The notes: generated by a model not told the origin, from the letters alone. A DNA stretch of 64,000 bases from Ruegeria_C sp041537905 (GCF_041537905.1 NZ_JBGRUO010000022.1:41682-105681); one strand, 5' to 3'. Positions 27,213 to 35,870 are shown, numbered from the stretch's first letter. Numbers and translations: made by a program.

Positions 27213-27662
27213 TCAGCGCCGGTCTGCGCTGTCCATCCAGATCGTGACTGGCCCGCTATTGGTAAGCTCGACGGCCATATCCGCGCCAAAAACGCCCCGT
27301 TCGACCGGGATGCCGTGGCTCTGGAGCTGATCGGCGAAGTATTCATAAAGCCGCTTGCCCTCATCCGGTGCAGCCGCCTCGGAAAACCCCGGTCGGTTGC
27401 CGCGTCTGGTGTCGGCGGCCAGCGTGAACTGGCTGACAACCAGCGCCGCACCGCCCATGTCCCGGATCGAGCGGTTCATCTTGCCAGCGTCGTCGCGAAA
27501 AATCCGTAGCTTGGCGACCCTGGAGGCGAGTTGCACAGCCTCCCCCTCATCATCGCCCCGCATGGCGCAAACAAGGATCAGCAGGCCAGCGCCGATCTGT
27601 CCGACACTGTCTCCGTCAACGCAGACACGGGCCTTTGACACTCTTTGGATCAATGCGCGCAT
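27213..27662 (-). CDS. dtd: D-aminoacyl-tRNA deacylase
   Basis: Dtd (EC 3.1.1.96) removes D-amino acids and glycine wrongly attached to tRNA. The 149-residue protein has both signature segments, SQFTLAADTRRGNRPGF near 77-93 and NSGPVTIW near 137-144, whose Gly-Pro reaches into the active site of the partner subunit. The start MRALIQRVSKARV is the family consensus. It lies 19 bases after the nitroreductase gene and is the last gene of a long minus-strand run. Confidence 0.96.
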   Translation of the reverse strand: MRALIQRVSKARVCVDGDSVGQIGAGLLILVCAMRGDDEGEAVQLASRVAKLRIFRDDAGKMNRSIRDMGGAALVVSQFTLAADTRRGNRPGFSEAAAPDEGKRLYEYFADQLQSHGIPVERGVFGADMAVELTNSGPVTIWMDSADRR

Positions 27663-27681
27663 TGTGCCTGCCGCCTCCTGT

Positions 27682-28353
27682 TCAATCGTCGTGCCAGCGG
27701 GTGAAGTCATCCGGTTCCGCCCGTTCAGTGCGAAATCCGTTGGCCGGATGCTGTGTATCAGAATAGCCGAACGAGATTGCACACAGGATGAGGTGATCCT
27801 GCGGAATGTCGAAATACCGATGCAGGAATGGGCCATAGCTGGCCACCGCCGCCTGCGGGATGGTTGCGATGCCAAGCGCTTGTGCCGCGAGACAAAATGC
27901 GGTGACGAAGCCGCCGCAATCCATTGCGCCATAAGCACCCAGTTCCGCCGGGCTTGAGATGACGGCACAATGAGGGGCATCGAACAACGCAAAGTTCCGC
28001 ATCATCTCGCGCGCCGACCCCGCACGGTCGCCCTTGGTAACTCCCACCGCCTCGTAGAGAGCCCAGCCACAGGCCCGCCGCCGGTCCTGATAAACGCCGC
28101 TATAGGAGCTTGGGAAAGGCAGATCGGGGTTCGGCGCCGCGCCTTGCACCTCGTCGGTCAAAGCCGTGCGAAACCTGTCCGTTGCGGCACCGCTTGTCAG
28201 ATCGACGCGCCAGGGCTGGGCATTGCACCAGCTTGGCGTGCGTCGGGCTGTGGCCAGAATCTGTTCGATCTCGGGTTTGGCAATCTGGGTCGGCGCGAAG
28301 GCGCGGCAGGAGTGCCGCTCTGCCATCAACATATCCAATGCGTGCAGATCCAT
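27682..28353 (-). CDS. Nitroreductase-family flavoprotein
   Basis: This 223-residue FMN enzyme begins with the family pattern MAERHSCRAFAPTQI followed by ILATARRTPSWCNAQPW, where Arg and Ser contact FMN. The C-terminus has the segment IPQAAVASYGPFLHRYF and ends in an Arg/Glu/Asp-rich tail. The family reduces nitro groups, quinones or enones with NAD(P)H. Its 17-base spacing from the zinc-ribbon gene suggests it belongs to the envelope-stress operon upstream, for reasons not evident from sequence. Confidence 0.88.
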   Translation of the reverse strand: MDLHALDMLMAERHSCRAFAPTQIAKPEIEQILATARRTPSWCNAQPWRVDLTSGAATDRFRTALTDEVQGAAPNPDLPFPSSYSGVYQDRRRACGWALYEAVGVTKGDRAGSAREMMRNFALFDAPHCAVISSPAELGAYGAMDCGGFVTAFCLAAQALGIATIPQAAVASYGPFLHRYFDIPQDHLILCAISFGYSDTQHPANGFRTERAEPDDFTRWHDD

Positions 28354-28370
28354 CCGCTGCCCTTTCTGCG

Positions 28371-29477
28371 CTACTGGTTGGTTGCAACCACATAACCGAC
28401 ACCGGCCGCCACAAGCAGGCCAAGTGTTACCGCGATGGCGATCTTGATCGCCGACCAGGGGCGTTCGCCCTGAACGCGGCCCGTGCGGCCATTGACCACG
28501 AACCGATAAGTTTCGCCACGAAATTTGTAAGCCGCCAGCCAGACCGGCAGCAGGATATGCTTGAAGGTCACGTCAGAGACGGTGGTTTCGACCCCATGCA
28601 CGCGCTGCCGGTCACCGCCGATATCAAAGCGCACATCGCGCTCGATCACGCGATCCATATGGTCGCGCGCTTCGCGATACCCTTCTTTCAGCTCGACCGT
28701 ATAGGCCTCGGCCCGGAAGCCCGCCAGATATTCGGGCTGATAGGGCTCCAGCGCGGGCAGGTCCCAGGGTTCCAGCGCGTCGGTATATTTCTTTGGCAAA
28801 GAGCGTGAGGCCAGCACCAGCACGTCATCGAAGAACCGCGCCACGCGGCCCGATTTGGGCGTCCAGCGGACCTTGGGCACCTGTTGCTGCACCCGCTTGC
28901 CGTCGCGCATGACCGTTCGGGTCTCGTAGTAGACGATCCCTCGCTCGCCCCGGTAGCGCGATTTGGTATCCGCATCAAAGGTCCAGTAGGGCACGTAGAT
29001 ACCCTGCATCTTTCGTCCCTTTCGGGCGTACTCTTTCAGACCGTTGGGCGCGAACCAGAGCGCGCCCAGCCAGTCCGACATGGCTTTCTGAGCACTACGC
29101 TCATCCAGCGCAAAGGGCAGCACGCCGCGCGGCTTGATATGGCGGTTGACGCCGGTACCGGTCACCACCGGGGTGGCGCAGAACGGGCATTCGGCGGCAT
29201 GGGTGTCGGGGTCGAACTCCACTTGCGCCGCGCAATTGGGGCAGGAGAGCACGCGGGTCTCTTCGATCTCGGCCTCGGGCAGGGCCTGCGCCATAGCGGT
29301 ATCGAAATCCAGCTCGCGCAGAGAACCGCTTTTCCACGGCCCGGCGCTGATCTGTTCGGTGTTGCCGCAATGGCCGCAAACCAACGCCCCGCCGGATGGG
29401 TCGAACCGGTAATCGGCCCCGCACTGATCGCAAGGAAAGCGGTGTTCGGAAAGGGGCGCGCTTTGGTCTTGGGTCAT
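28371..29477 (-). CDS. Double zinc-ribbon membrane protein (YdjG-like)
   Basis: This 368-residue protein has two zinc ribbons, CxxC pairs at C16/C19 with C34/C37 and at C79/C82 with C97/C100. A long middle domain follows, with WYTF-type segments such as GIYVPYWTFDADTKSRYRGERG (about 145-166). One C-terminal membrane helix (about 343-363) precedes a short tail. Proteins of this layout are encoded next to SPFH proteins in Bacillus (YdjG beside YdjI), as here. I infer that it tethers or regulates the SPFH protein at the membrane. Its ATG overlaps the stop of the phosphatase gene (TAATG). Confidence 0.8.
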   Translation of the reverse strand: MTQDQSAPLSEHRFPCDQCGADYRFDPSGGALVCGHCGNTEQISAGPWKSGSLRELDFDTAMAQALPEAEIEETRVLSCPNCAAQVEFDPDTHAAECPFCATPVVTGTGVNRHIKPRGVLPFALDERSAQKAMSDWLGALWFAPNGLKEYARKGRKMQGIYVPYWTFDADTKSRYRGERGIVYYETRTVMRDGKRVQQQVPKVRWTPKSGRVARFFDDVLVLASRSLPKKYTDALEPWDLPALEPYQPEYLAGFRAEAYTVELKEGYREARDHMDRVIERDVRFDIGGDRQRVHGVETTVSDVTFKHILLPVWLAAYKFRGETYRFVVNGRTGRVQGERPWSAIKIAIAVTLGLLVAAGVGYVVATNQ

Positions 29478-29953
29478 TAATAATCGTAGCCCAGATAACG
29501 GTTAGGTTGGTCGATATCACCCTCGTGCCCAAGGAAGACGGCCCAAACGCCGCCTGGCCGCCAGATGCCCTCCATGAGCGCTTCGGCGGCGGGCACGTCG
29601 CCACGCCCCTCACGGGCATAGCGCAACATGAAGGCCGATACGCGTGCGTTGTAAATGCAATGCACATGCACGCGCGCATCGCCGAGCGCGGCCATGGTGT
29701 TGGTGAAGGCGATGTAGTCCTGCTCTGACGGGGCGTCGAAATCTACAGGGATATAGTGATACGCCATTCCAGCCGATGCGACGCTGCCCGGTTCATCCAC
29801 CAGTGCGCCCTTGTTGTCGTGCGGCCCAAGATTGATGATATCCGTTACCCCGGCCTCGGCCAGGGCAGCGATCTGGTCTTCGCTGGGCTGACCCGACAGG
29901 GTGAGCCGGTCATTCACCTGCCGGAAATTGAGAATGTCAGTGAGTTGCGCCAT
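29477..29953 (-). CDS. Small dual-specificity-type phosphatase (DUF442/BLH-type)
   Basis: This 158-residue protein begins with the pattern LTLSGQPSEDQIAALAEAGVTDIINL of the beta-lactamase-hydrolase-type phosphatase family. The active-site loop is HCIYNARVSAF, a compact C-x4-R variant typical of this group. The family resembles protein tyrosine phosphatases, but substrates are largely unknown. It lies between the SPFH gene and the zinc-ribbon gene with 23-base and overlapping junctions, so it is likely to act on a component of that module. That is inference. Confidence 0.82.
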   Translation of the reverse strand: MAQLTDILNFRQVNDRLTLSGQPSEDQIAALAEAGVTDIINLGPHDNKGALVDEPGSVASAGMAYHYIPVDFDAPSEQDYIAFTNTMAALGDARVHVHCIYNARVSAFMLRYAREGRGDVPAAEALMEGIWRPGGVWAVFLGHEGDIDQPNRYLGYDY

Positions 29954-29976
29954 GGAACGGCCTTCCTGTTCCTGCG

Positions 29977-31125
29977 CTAGGCGCCCGGCGGCGGGGGCGG
30001 CAGGATGGTGAATAGCTGCGCCAGTTCCTGAACGTCCTCGGCGCGTTTCCAGCCATCCTGGCCGGCGGTCCAGACAAAGGTTTCTCTGGTAATCTCGCCA
30101 GCGGTCGCCATGCGACCCAGCTTGGCCTTGGAAAACGGCCCCGAGGTCTGCCCATCCACCGCGATATGCCACACATGCTCGACCGGGGGTGGGGGCGGCG
30201 GCGCCACAGACGCTGACGGTCGCGTGGCAGCGGGGGCGGGCGCCCCCCACGGGCCCGACGGCTGACCCGCTGCCATGTTCCCCAGTTGCTGCGCCATCGC
30301 CACGCCCATTCCCATGCCAAGCCCTGCGCCCATGCCGCCACCCCCGCCGGGATTGTTGGCGGCGGCAGTCATGGCTTCGGCGGCAGAATACTGAGTGAAC
30401 TTGCCCAGATCACCCGCAAGCCCCATCGAGGTGCGCTTGTCCAGCGCCGCCTCGACCGCAGGCGGCAGTGAGATATTCTCGATATAAAACTCCGGCATCT
30501 CCAGCCCATAGGCGTCAACCACCGGCGAGACCTCGGCCGCGATCAGCTTGCCCAGATCGGCGGTATTGGCGGCCATATCGAGTACCGGAATACCGGAACT
30601 GGCGATAACGCGGGAGAACTCCTGCACGATGATGTTGCGGATCTGATAGCTGATCTCGTCCATGGTGAACTCACCATCGGTGCCGACGATCTCGATCAGA
30701 AACTTGGCGGGGTCCTTCACCCGCACCGTATAGGTGCCATAGGCCCGGATGCGGGTGGGTCCGAACTCGGGATCGCGCAGCATGATCGGGTTCTTGGTGC
30801 CCCATTTGAGGTTGTTGAACCGGGTCGTGTTGACGAAATAGATCTCGGATTTGAACGGGCTTTTGAAGCCGTGGTCCCAATGCTGCAGCGTCGTCATGAT
30901 GGGCATGTTGTTGGTTTCGAGCATATAGAGCCCCGGCGTGAAGACATCCGCCAACTGCCCCTCATGCACAAACACCGCTGACTGCCCTTCGCGTACGGTC
31001 AGCTTGGCACCATATTTGATCTCATGCCCTTCGCGCTGGAACCGCCAGACCATGGTGTCGCGGGTGTCATCGACCCAATGGATGACATCGATGAATTCAC
31101 CGGAAAGAAAATCAAAAATACCCAT
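29977..31125 (-). CDS. SPFH-domain protein with C-terminal GYF_2 domain (YdjI-like)
   Basis: This 382-residue protein has an N-terminal SPFH/virion-core-like domain (about 1-260, starting MGIFDFLSGEFIDVIHW). A Gly-rich hydrophobic patch follows (about 258-285, MGAGLGMGMGVAMAQ), then a Pro/Ala linker, then a GYF_2/DUF4339 domain (about 322-378, with WHIAVDGQTSGPFSKAKL). SPFH proteins form ring or cage assemblies on membranes, and GYF_2 domains bind proline-rich partners. Bacillus YdjI belongs to the same SPFH group and is encoded with PspA and YdjG. It lies 27 bases after the DUF2927 gene. Confidence 0.87.
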   Translation of the reverse strand: MGIFDFLSGEFIDVIHWVDDTRDTMVWRFQREGHEIKYGAKLTVREGQSAVFVHEGQLADVFTPGLYMLETNNMPIMTTLQHWDHGFKSPFKSEIYFVNTTRFNNLKWGTKNPIMLRDPEFGPTRIRAYGTYTVRVKDPAKFLIEIVGTDGEFTMDEISYQIRNIIVQEFSRVIASSGIPVLDMAANTADLGKLIAAEVSPVVDAYGLEMPEFYIENISLPPAVEAALDKRTSMGLAGDLGKFTQYSAAEAMTAAANNPGGGGGMGAGLGMGMGVAMAQQLGNMAAGQPSGPWGAPAPAATRPSASVAPPPPPPVEHVWHIAVDGQTSGPFSKAKLGRMATAGEITRETFVWTAGQDGWKRAEDVQELAQLFTILPPPPPGA

Positions 31126-31152
31126 GGTGCAGTCTTTCTCCTGTCTTCGGGC

Positions 31153-32127
31153 CTATGATGAAGGTCCCATCAGTTCCCGCGCAATAACCTCGGACACGGG
31201 CCGCGCCTGATCGGCTGTCATGCCCTGTCGCAGGCGCGGGTCATACAGCATTGTCAGCAGTTTTTCGTCATGGCTGGTCAGCAATGCAAATTCGTCGTCA
31301 TCGTTGAAGATCGAAGGCCGCGCGGCGGGGCTGTCATTGGGCAGGCCAAGCCCTTGCGAAATCTCTTCGTGAATGCAGCTGAGCCGTACCAGGTCTGGAT
31401 GCTCGGCCCGTATCAAGGCCACCGCACGCGTATAGTTCTGCGGCGCGCCATTGGCCGAGACCGCCACAACAAGGCAATAAAACGAGCGCGGCAGGTTGTC
31501 GAACAGCGCCAGTTCGTTTGCACTGATCGAGGGGATGATCTGCTTCAGGCGCTGCTGAACAAATTCCGTGTCGTCTTCGCCAGCCACGAAAACATGGAAA
31601 TTGGGGTTGCGATTGCTGGCGGTGATCGGGTGTTTGGTCAGCCGCGCGAGACGATCCGCGAAGTTGGCGACGTTGCGCGCGTCCTGTTCGCGTCGCTCCA
31701 GCGGGACCGAGGCGCCGAACTCGGTGCTGATCCGCACCGGCCCCGACCAGCGGCTCAGCCGTCCGCTGGCGCGGCGGCTGGATAGCGGCACAGCGGCCTG
31801 GGAATACTCGTCAAAAAAGGCGATCACCTCGAAATTGCGGACCAGATCTTCGGAATCATAGGGCGTGTCCGGACCGCCGCCATCAGTGCGCAGCAGGCCG
31901 CGGGTCAGCAGATCATTCTGCACCTTCTCGTAATAGCGCGCCAAATCCTGGCTTTTGGCTGACGGCGCAACAAGAACGGGCTCTGCCGGGACCAGCCCGG
32001 CAGGGCGGGCTGGGGGCGTCAGCGAGGTCTGCAGACCCTGCTCGCACGCCCCAAGCAGCGCCAGAAGCAGGGCAGCGGCCCCGATCCGGGCCACCCCGAT
32101 CCGCGATTGTGCCCGAGCGCGCCGCAT
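31153..32127 (-). CDS. DUF2927 lipoprotein with metzincin-like motif
   Basis: This 324-residue protein has a lipoprotein signal with lipobox LLGAC (Cys about 28), so it is anchored in the envelope. The body matches my recollection of DUF2927 proteins. Near 243 it carries HEEISQGLGLPND, which looks like a metzincin HExxHxxGxxH site in which the second His has become Ser-Gln. It is followed by a segment ending LYDPRLRQGM that resembles the Met-turn side of such proteases. I infer a protease-like fold that may or may not be active. It starts five bases after the telA stop. Confidence 0.8.
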   Translation of the reverse strand: MRRARAQSRIGVARIGAAALLLALLGACEQGLQTSLTPPARPAGLVPAEPVLVAPSAKSQDLARYYEKVQNDLLTRGLLRTDGGGPDTPYDSEDLVRNFEVIAFFDEYSQAAVPLSSRRASGRLSRWSGPVRISTEFGASVPLERREQDARNVANFADRLARLTKHPITASNRNPNFHVFVAGEDDTEFVQQRLKQIIPSISANELALFDNLPRSFYCLVVAVSANGAPQNYTRAVALIRAEHPDLVRLSCIHEEISQGLGLPNDSPAARPSIFNDDDEFALLTSHDEKLLTMLYDPRLRQGMTADQARPVSEVIARELMGPSS

Positions 32128-32132
32128 TTGGC

Positions 32133-33323
32133 TCAGCCGGGAACCGCGGTGGAGGCGGTGTCGCCCAGACCATCCTTGCGTGCCTTGGCAGAGGCCAGCG
32201 TGTCGCGCAGCTCGGTCTCCATCTTCTTGAGCTCCTCTTCGGCGGCGGCGCGCTTGGCCTTGCCTTCGTCGGCGATCTGCAGGCTTTCGTTGATGGTGCC
32301 GATCAGGTCGGCATTGGCCTGTTTGACCGCTTCGATGTCGAAGACGCCGCGCTCCATCTCCTGCCGGATCATCTTGTTGCTTTCGCGCAGATTGGCGGCA
32401 TTGGCGGTCAGCAGCTCGTTGGTCAGGTCATTGGCGTCGCGCACGGCCGCCGCCGCCTCGGCGCTGCGCTGGATGGTGACGGCCTGTGCCAGTTGCGTTT
32501 CCCAGAGCGGAACGGTGTTGACCAGGGTCGAGTTGATCTTGGTCACCAGCGATTTGTCGTTCTCCTGCACCAGCCGGATTGAGGGCAGGGATTGCATCGT
32601 CACCTGCCGCGTCAGCTTCAGGTCATGCACGCGGCGTTCCAGATCATCACGCGCGGCGCGCAGATCGCGCAACTCCTGCGCCTTCATCACCTGTTCTTCC
32701 TCGGGCGCGGCCTCGACCGCAGCTTCTTTTTCGGGAATTTCGGTGCTGTCGAGTTCGGTCAGCTTTTCCTCGCCTGCCGCGATGTAAAGCGCCAGTTCGT
32801 CATAGAAGCCCAGTGTCTTGTCATAGAGCAGGTCGAGCGATTTGATGTCTTTGAGCAGCGTATGTTCATGGCCCAGCAGGTCATCGGTGATCTTGTCGAT
32901 CTGGCCCTGCACCTCTTCGAAACGCGCGGTGAACTTGGCGAAAGGCGCGGCCCGGCCCATCAACCTTTCCCACCAGCTTGCCTTGCGCCGTACATCCAGT
33001 TCGCTGACCGAAAAACCGCGGATCGTGGTGACGATATTGCGCAGAGAGTCCCCGGCCGGTCCCACATCCTTGTTGCGTACATCCGCCAGCATGGCCTGAC
33101 TGATCTCCTGCAATTCGGCCTGCGCGCCGGAGCCGAAGGACACGATCGAGTTCGTGTCATCCATGTTGATCTCGTCCATCCGTTGCCGGATTTCGGCCTT
33201 CACCGGTTCGTCAGCCTCTTCCAGCGGAACAATCGCGTTCTGCGGCTGGGGCAATTCGATCTCGGTCACTTCTTTGACGATGGCGGTCGCTTCTTCGGCC
33301 TTCTTACGAACGGTGTCTGACAT
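32133..33323 (-). CDS. TelA-family toxic-anion resistance protein
   Basis: This 396-residue, largely alpha-helical cytoplasmic protein belongs to the TelA/YceH family. Family features include the early segment FGSGAQAELQEISQAMLADVRNKDVGPAG (about 64-92) and a long helical C-terminal half with DLTNELLTANAANLRESNKMI. TelA proteins are linked to tellurite resistance, nisin and cell-envelope stress, and are often paired with XpaC, as here. The molecular activity is unknown. The GGGGAG ribosome-binding site is strong and lies 30 bases after xpaC. Confidence 0.88.
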   Translation of the reverse strand: MSDTVRKKAEEATAIVKEVTEIELPQPQNAIVPLEEADEPVKAEIRQRMDEINMDDTNSIVSFGSGAQAELQEISQAMLADVRNKDVGPAGDSLRNIVTTIRGFSVSELDVRRKASWWERLMGRAAPFAKFTARFEEVQGQIDKITDDLLGHEHTLLKDIKSLDLLYDKTLGFYDELALYIAAGEEKLTELDSTEIPEKEAAVEAAPEEEQVMKAQELRDLRAARDDLERRVHDLKLTRQVTMQSLPSIRLVQENDKSLVTKINSTLVNTVPLWETQLAQAVTIQRSAEAAAAVRDANDLTNELLTANAANLRESNKMIRQEMERGVFDIEAVKQANADLIGTINESLQIADEGKAKRAAAEEELKKMETELRDTLASAKARKDGLGDTASTAVPG

Positions 33324-33353
33324 GAAAAACTCCCCTATTCAAAATCGCGCGGT

Positions 33354-34262
33354 TCAGTCCAGCCGCACGCCTTCGCGCTGCAATCGCTCCCGCAGCACCT
33401 CAATTTCAACATTTAGATCGCTGCGATCATCCAGCAGCATCTTGCGCGTACGCGCGGCGAAGTTCTGTTCCAGATCATCCAGAAGCGCCGTGTAGTCGGC
33501 CAGCGCCTTTGGGTCGCGGGTGCGAGCATGGATGTCGGCAAACTTGACAGAGGCGTCGCGCGCGCCGCGCAGATAAACGGTCAGATATTTACGCGCGGCG
33601 GTCAGGTCACGAGGGTCTTCCTCGACGGTGCGGAACAACTCGCGCGCGGTGGTCTGAAACCGTTCGACCCGTGCCTCGATCTTGCGATCACCGGCGCGTT
33701 TGATGGCGTCGCTCATGTCAGCAAGCAGCGTTTCCGCCTCATCCACCGCGCGGGCGACGCGGTCCTGCTGGAAGGTGTCGATACCTTCCATGCCCTTGTC
33801 CTTCATCGGGTCAACGCCAAACGCGGTGCCATGCAGCGCGGCAGTGGCAAGAGCATAAAGCACGGGGGCCAGCAGGCTGGCGGTGCCCGCATCCATGAGG
33901 TCGTTCTTGTAGGCGGTCAGGCCGATGCCAAGCCCGGTCAGGGCAGAGGCGAAAATCTTGCGCGGAAAGGCCGGGCGCCGTGCGACCTTGCGCGCGCGAT
34001 AGGCGCTTTCGGCGCGCAGCCCTTCGCGCAGAAGCCACGCCGCCAGCACCAGCAGGGCGGCAGCAACCAGCCCCATGGTCAGTCCCACGGCCCCGTCATT
34101 GAGCGAAAAGAACGCGATCAGCAGCGGTGGCAGGAACAGAATGTTTGTGCGGAATCCCGCCGGATCGACCCGCGCCCCGTCGAACTGGCCGCGCGAGGGC
34201 GCCGTTTGGGCGGCGTCATCCTGCGATTGCGGGCTGTATTTCCCGCCGAATTTCTGTGCCAT
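33354..34262 (-). CDS. XpaC-like membrane protein (5-bromo-4-chloroindolyl phosphate hydrolysis family)
   Basis: This 302-residue protein has two hydrophobic hairpins, at about 38-75 and 95-125, followed by a soluble helical domain ending in an Arg/Glu-rich coiled coil. It fits the XpaC family, named after a Bacillus gene linked to indolyl-phosphate hydrolysis but commonly found with TelA in stress operons. I chose ATG 34262 (MAQKFGG) because it starts four bases after the stop of the upstream mini-gene; an in-frame ATG at 34298 would overlap that mini-gene. Confidence 0.8.
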   Translation of the reverse strand: MAQKFGGKYSPQSQDDAAQTAPSRGQFDGARVDPAGFRTNILFLPPLLIAFFSLNDGAVGLTMGLVAAALLVLAAWLLREGLRAESAYRARKVARRPAFPRKIFASALTGLGIGLTAYKNDLMDAGTASLLAPVLYALATAALHGTAFGVDPMKDKGMEGIDTFQQDRVARAVDEAETLLADMSDAIKRAGDRKIEARVERFQTTARELFRTVEEDPRDLTAARKYLTVYLRGARDASVKFADIHARTRDPKALADYTALLDDLEQNFAARTRKMLLDDRSDLNVEIEVLRERLQREGVRLD

Positions 34263-34266
34263 GGCG

Positions 34267-34356
34267 TCAGAGCCCGCCGATCCAGCCGGTGGCGACACCC
34301 AGCATCAGGATCAAAAGCCCTATAAAGGCGGCCTTTTGGATGCCAGATTGAGACAT
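34267..34356 (-). CDS. 29-residue single-pass membrane peptide
   Basis: A short frame begins with ATG after GGGGGAGTC, an excellent Shine-Dalgarno. It encodes a peptide starting MSQSGIQKAAF, then a Leu/Ile/Val-rich helix, and ending TGWIGGL. The stop is four bases before the xpaC start, so the two are very likely coupled. It could be a regulatory membrane peptide of the XpaC-TelA-SPFH operon, or only a leader that sets xpaC translation. Confidence 0.65.
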   Translation of the reverse strand: MSQSGIQKAAFIGLLILMLGVATGWIGGL

Positions 34357-34404
34357 GACTCCCCCGATTGCGGCTACGTTGACGCGAATCTAGGCGATGC
34401 AGGC

Positions 34405-34452
34405 GCCCCTTGCTAGGGGGAAGGTTGCGCTAAAGCCCTCACGAGCGAGGGT
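34405..34452 (-). terminator. Possible terminator region after the pseudouridine synthase
   Basis: Two hairpins lie at the 3' end of the pseudouridine synthase gene: CCCTC-N6-GAGGG (34436-34451, overlapping the stop, followed on the minus strand by CTTTAG) and CCCCT-TGCT-AGGGG (34406-34419). Neither has a long T-run on the minus strand. On the plus strand the first is followed by TTTTTAGG. Confidence 0.4.
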
Positions 34453-35272
34453 TTTTAGGCCCGCTCCTGCGCTGACGTTGGGGCCTGGTGGGGCGTTTGC
34501 CGGTTGGTTTGCCTGTTGGCTTGTCAGCGGGTTTGCTTTCAGCATCCAGCCCAAGCTGGTCGCGCAGCACCCGGCGGCGCACTTCTTCGACCTCGCCTTG
34601 CTTGAGATTGCCGAGCTGGAACGGGCCATAGGAGACCCGGATCAAGCGGTTCACGGCAAAGCCGATATCCTCCATTGCGCGTCGGATTTCGCGGTTCTTG
34701 CCTTCGCGCAGACCAACACTCACCCAGGCATTTGCACCCTGTTGGCGGTCCAGTGTCACGATCATTTTCTGGAACCGCTCGCCATCGATCACCAGACCCT
34801 GCCGCAGCGGTGCGAAATCCTCGTCCTTGGGGCGACCATTGATCCGCACCCGGTATTTGCGCAGCCATCCGGTCGAGGGCAGTTCCAACTTGCGTTTGAC
34901 GCCGCCATCATTGGTCAGCAGCAGCAGCCCTTCGGAAGTCAGGTCAAGCCGCCCAACGCTCATAACCCGTGGCAACTCCTCGGGTAGGTCGTCATAGATG
35001 GTCTTACGGCCTTTTTCGTCGCTGGTCGTGGTCACCAGTCCGGTGGGTTTGTTGTAGAGCCAGAGCCGCGCGGGCTCGGGCTCGCCCACCTGTTTGCCGT
35101 CCACGGTGATCTGGTCACTGGCGGTGACGTTCAGGGCCGGGCTGTCGATCATCTTGCCGTTCACGGTGACACGGCCGGCCGCGATCATGCGTTCGGCTTC
35201 ACGGCGCGAGGCGATCCCGGCGCGGGCCAGAACCTTGGCGATCCGGTCGCCGGGAGGGGGTGTGGTGCTCAT
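34439..35272 (-). CDS. rRNA pseudouridine synthase, RluB/RsuA family
   Basis: This 277-residue protein has an N-terminal S4 RNA-binding domain (about 10-60). A pseudouridine synthase domain follows with the catalytic Asp in GRLDLTSEGLLLLTNDG (Asp110). The C-terminus is a Lys/Arg/Pro-rich basic tail (about 250-277). The family isomerises a specific uridine in 23S rRNA (RluB) or 16S rRNA (RsuA). Sequence layout and the basic tail favour RluB, acting on the large subunit. It is divergent from tadA with about 60 bases between them. Confidence 0.9.
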   Translation of the reverse strand: MSTTPPPGDRIAKVLARAGIASRREAERMIAAGRVTVNGKMIDSPALNVTASDQITVDGKQVGEPEPARLWLYNKPTGLVTTTSDEKGRKTIYDDLPEELPRVMSVGRLDLTSEGLLLLTNDGGVKRKLELPSTGWLRKYRVRINGRPKDEDFAPLRQGLVIDGERFQKMIVTLDRQQGANAWVSVGLREGKNREIRRAMEDIGFAVNRLIRVSYGPFQLGNLKQGEVEEVRRRVLRDQLGLDAESKPADKPTGKPTGKRPTRPQRQRRSGPKNPRS

Positions 35273-35333
35273 GGCCGGGCTTTAGACCATTTGCCCCGCT
35301 TGCGAAAGCCGAAGATGTGCGGCAGTCAGGGGC

Positions 35334-35816
35334 ATGGTGTTCCGATCCCATATGGCGCAAGCGCTGGACGAAGCGCGCGCGGCTGCCGCGCGCGGCGAGG
35401 TTCCGGTGGGGGCCTTGATCGTCGCGCCCGACGGCACGGTGGTGGCCGCCGCCGGAAACCGGACACGCGAGTTGAACGACCCAACCGCACATGCCGAGAT
35501 TCTGGCCCTGCGCGCGGCCTGCGCGGCCGCCGGGTCGGAACGGCTCCCGGACCATGACCTCTATGTCACGCTGGAGCCCTGCGCGATGTGCGCCGCCGCA
35601 TTGGCCGCAGCCCGGATCGGGCGCATCTATTATGGCGCCGCCGATCCGAAATCGGGTGGTGTCGCCCATGGCGCGCAGGTCTTCACCCATCCGCAGACGC
35701 ATCACACGCCCGAGATTTACGATGGCATTGCTGCCGACGAAGCCGAGCGGCTGCTCAAGGCGTTCTTTGCCGAGCGCCGGGGCGGCTGCGGGCAAAACTT
35801 CGATGTCGGGCCTTGA
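35334..35816 (+). CDS. tadA: tRNA adenosine(34) deaminase TadA
   Basis: TadA converts A34 to inosine in tRNA-Arg(ACG) and is essential in most bacteria. The 160-residue protein has the zinc site HAE (His53, Glu55 as proton shuttle) and PCAMC (Cys83, Cys86). The N-terminal GEVPVGALIV segment and the typical length support TadA over cytosine or guanine deaminases. ATG 35334 has AGGGG before it; ATG 35352 is an alternative start. Pairing with a divergent pseudouridine synthase is common in alphaproteobacteria. Confidence 0.93.
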   Translation: MVFRSHMAQALDEARAAAARGEVPVGALIVAPDGTVVAAAGNRTRELNDPTAHAEILALRAACAAAGSERLPDHDLYVTLEPCAMCAAALAAARIGRIYYGAADPKSGGVAHGAQVFTHPQTHHTPEIYDGIAADEAERLLKAFFAERRGGCGQNFDVGP

Positions 35817-35870
35817 TCTAAAGCGGGGTTGAGCAATTAGGCTGCTTGCAAATCAAGAACGAGAGCGGCT

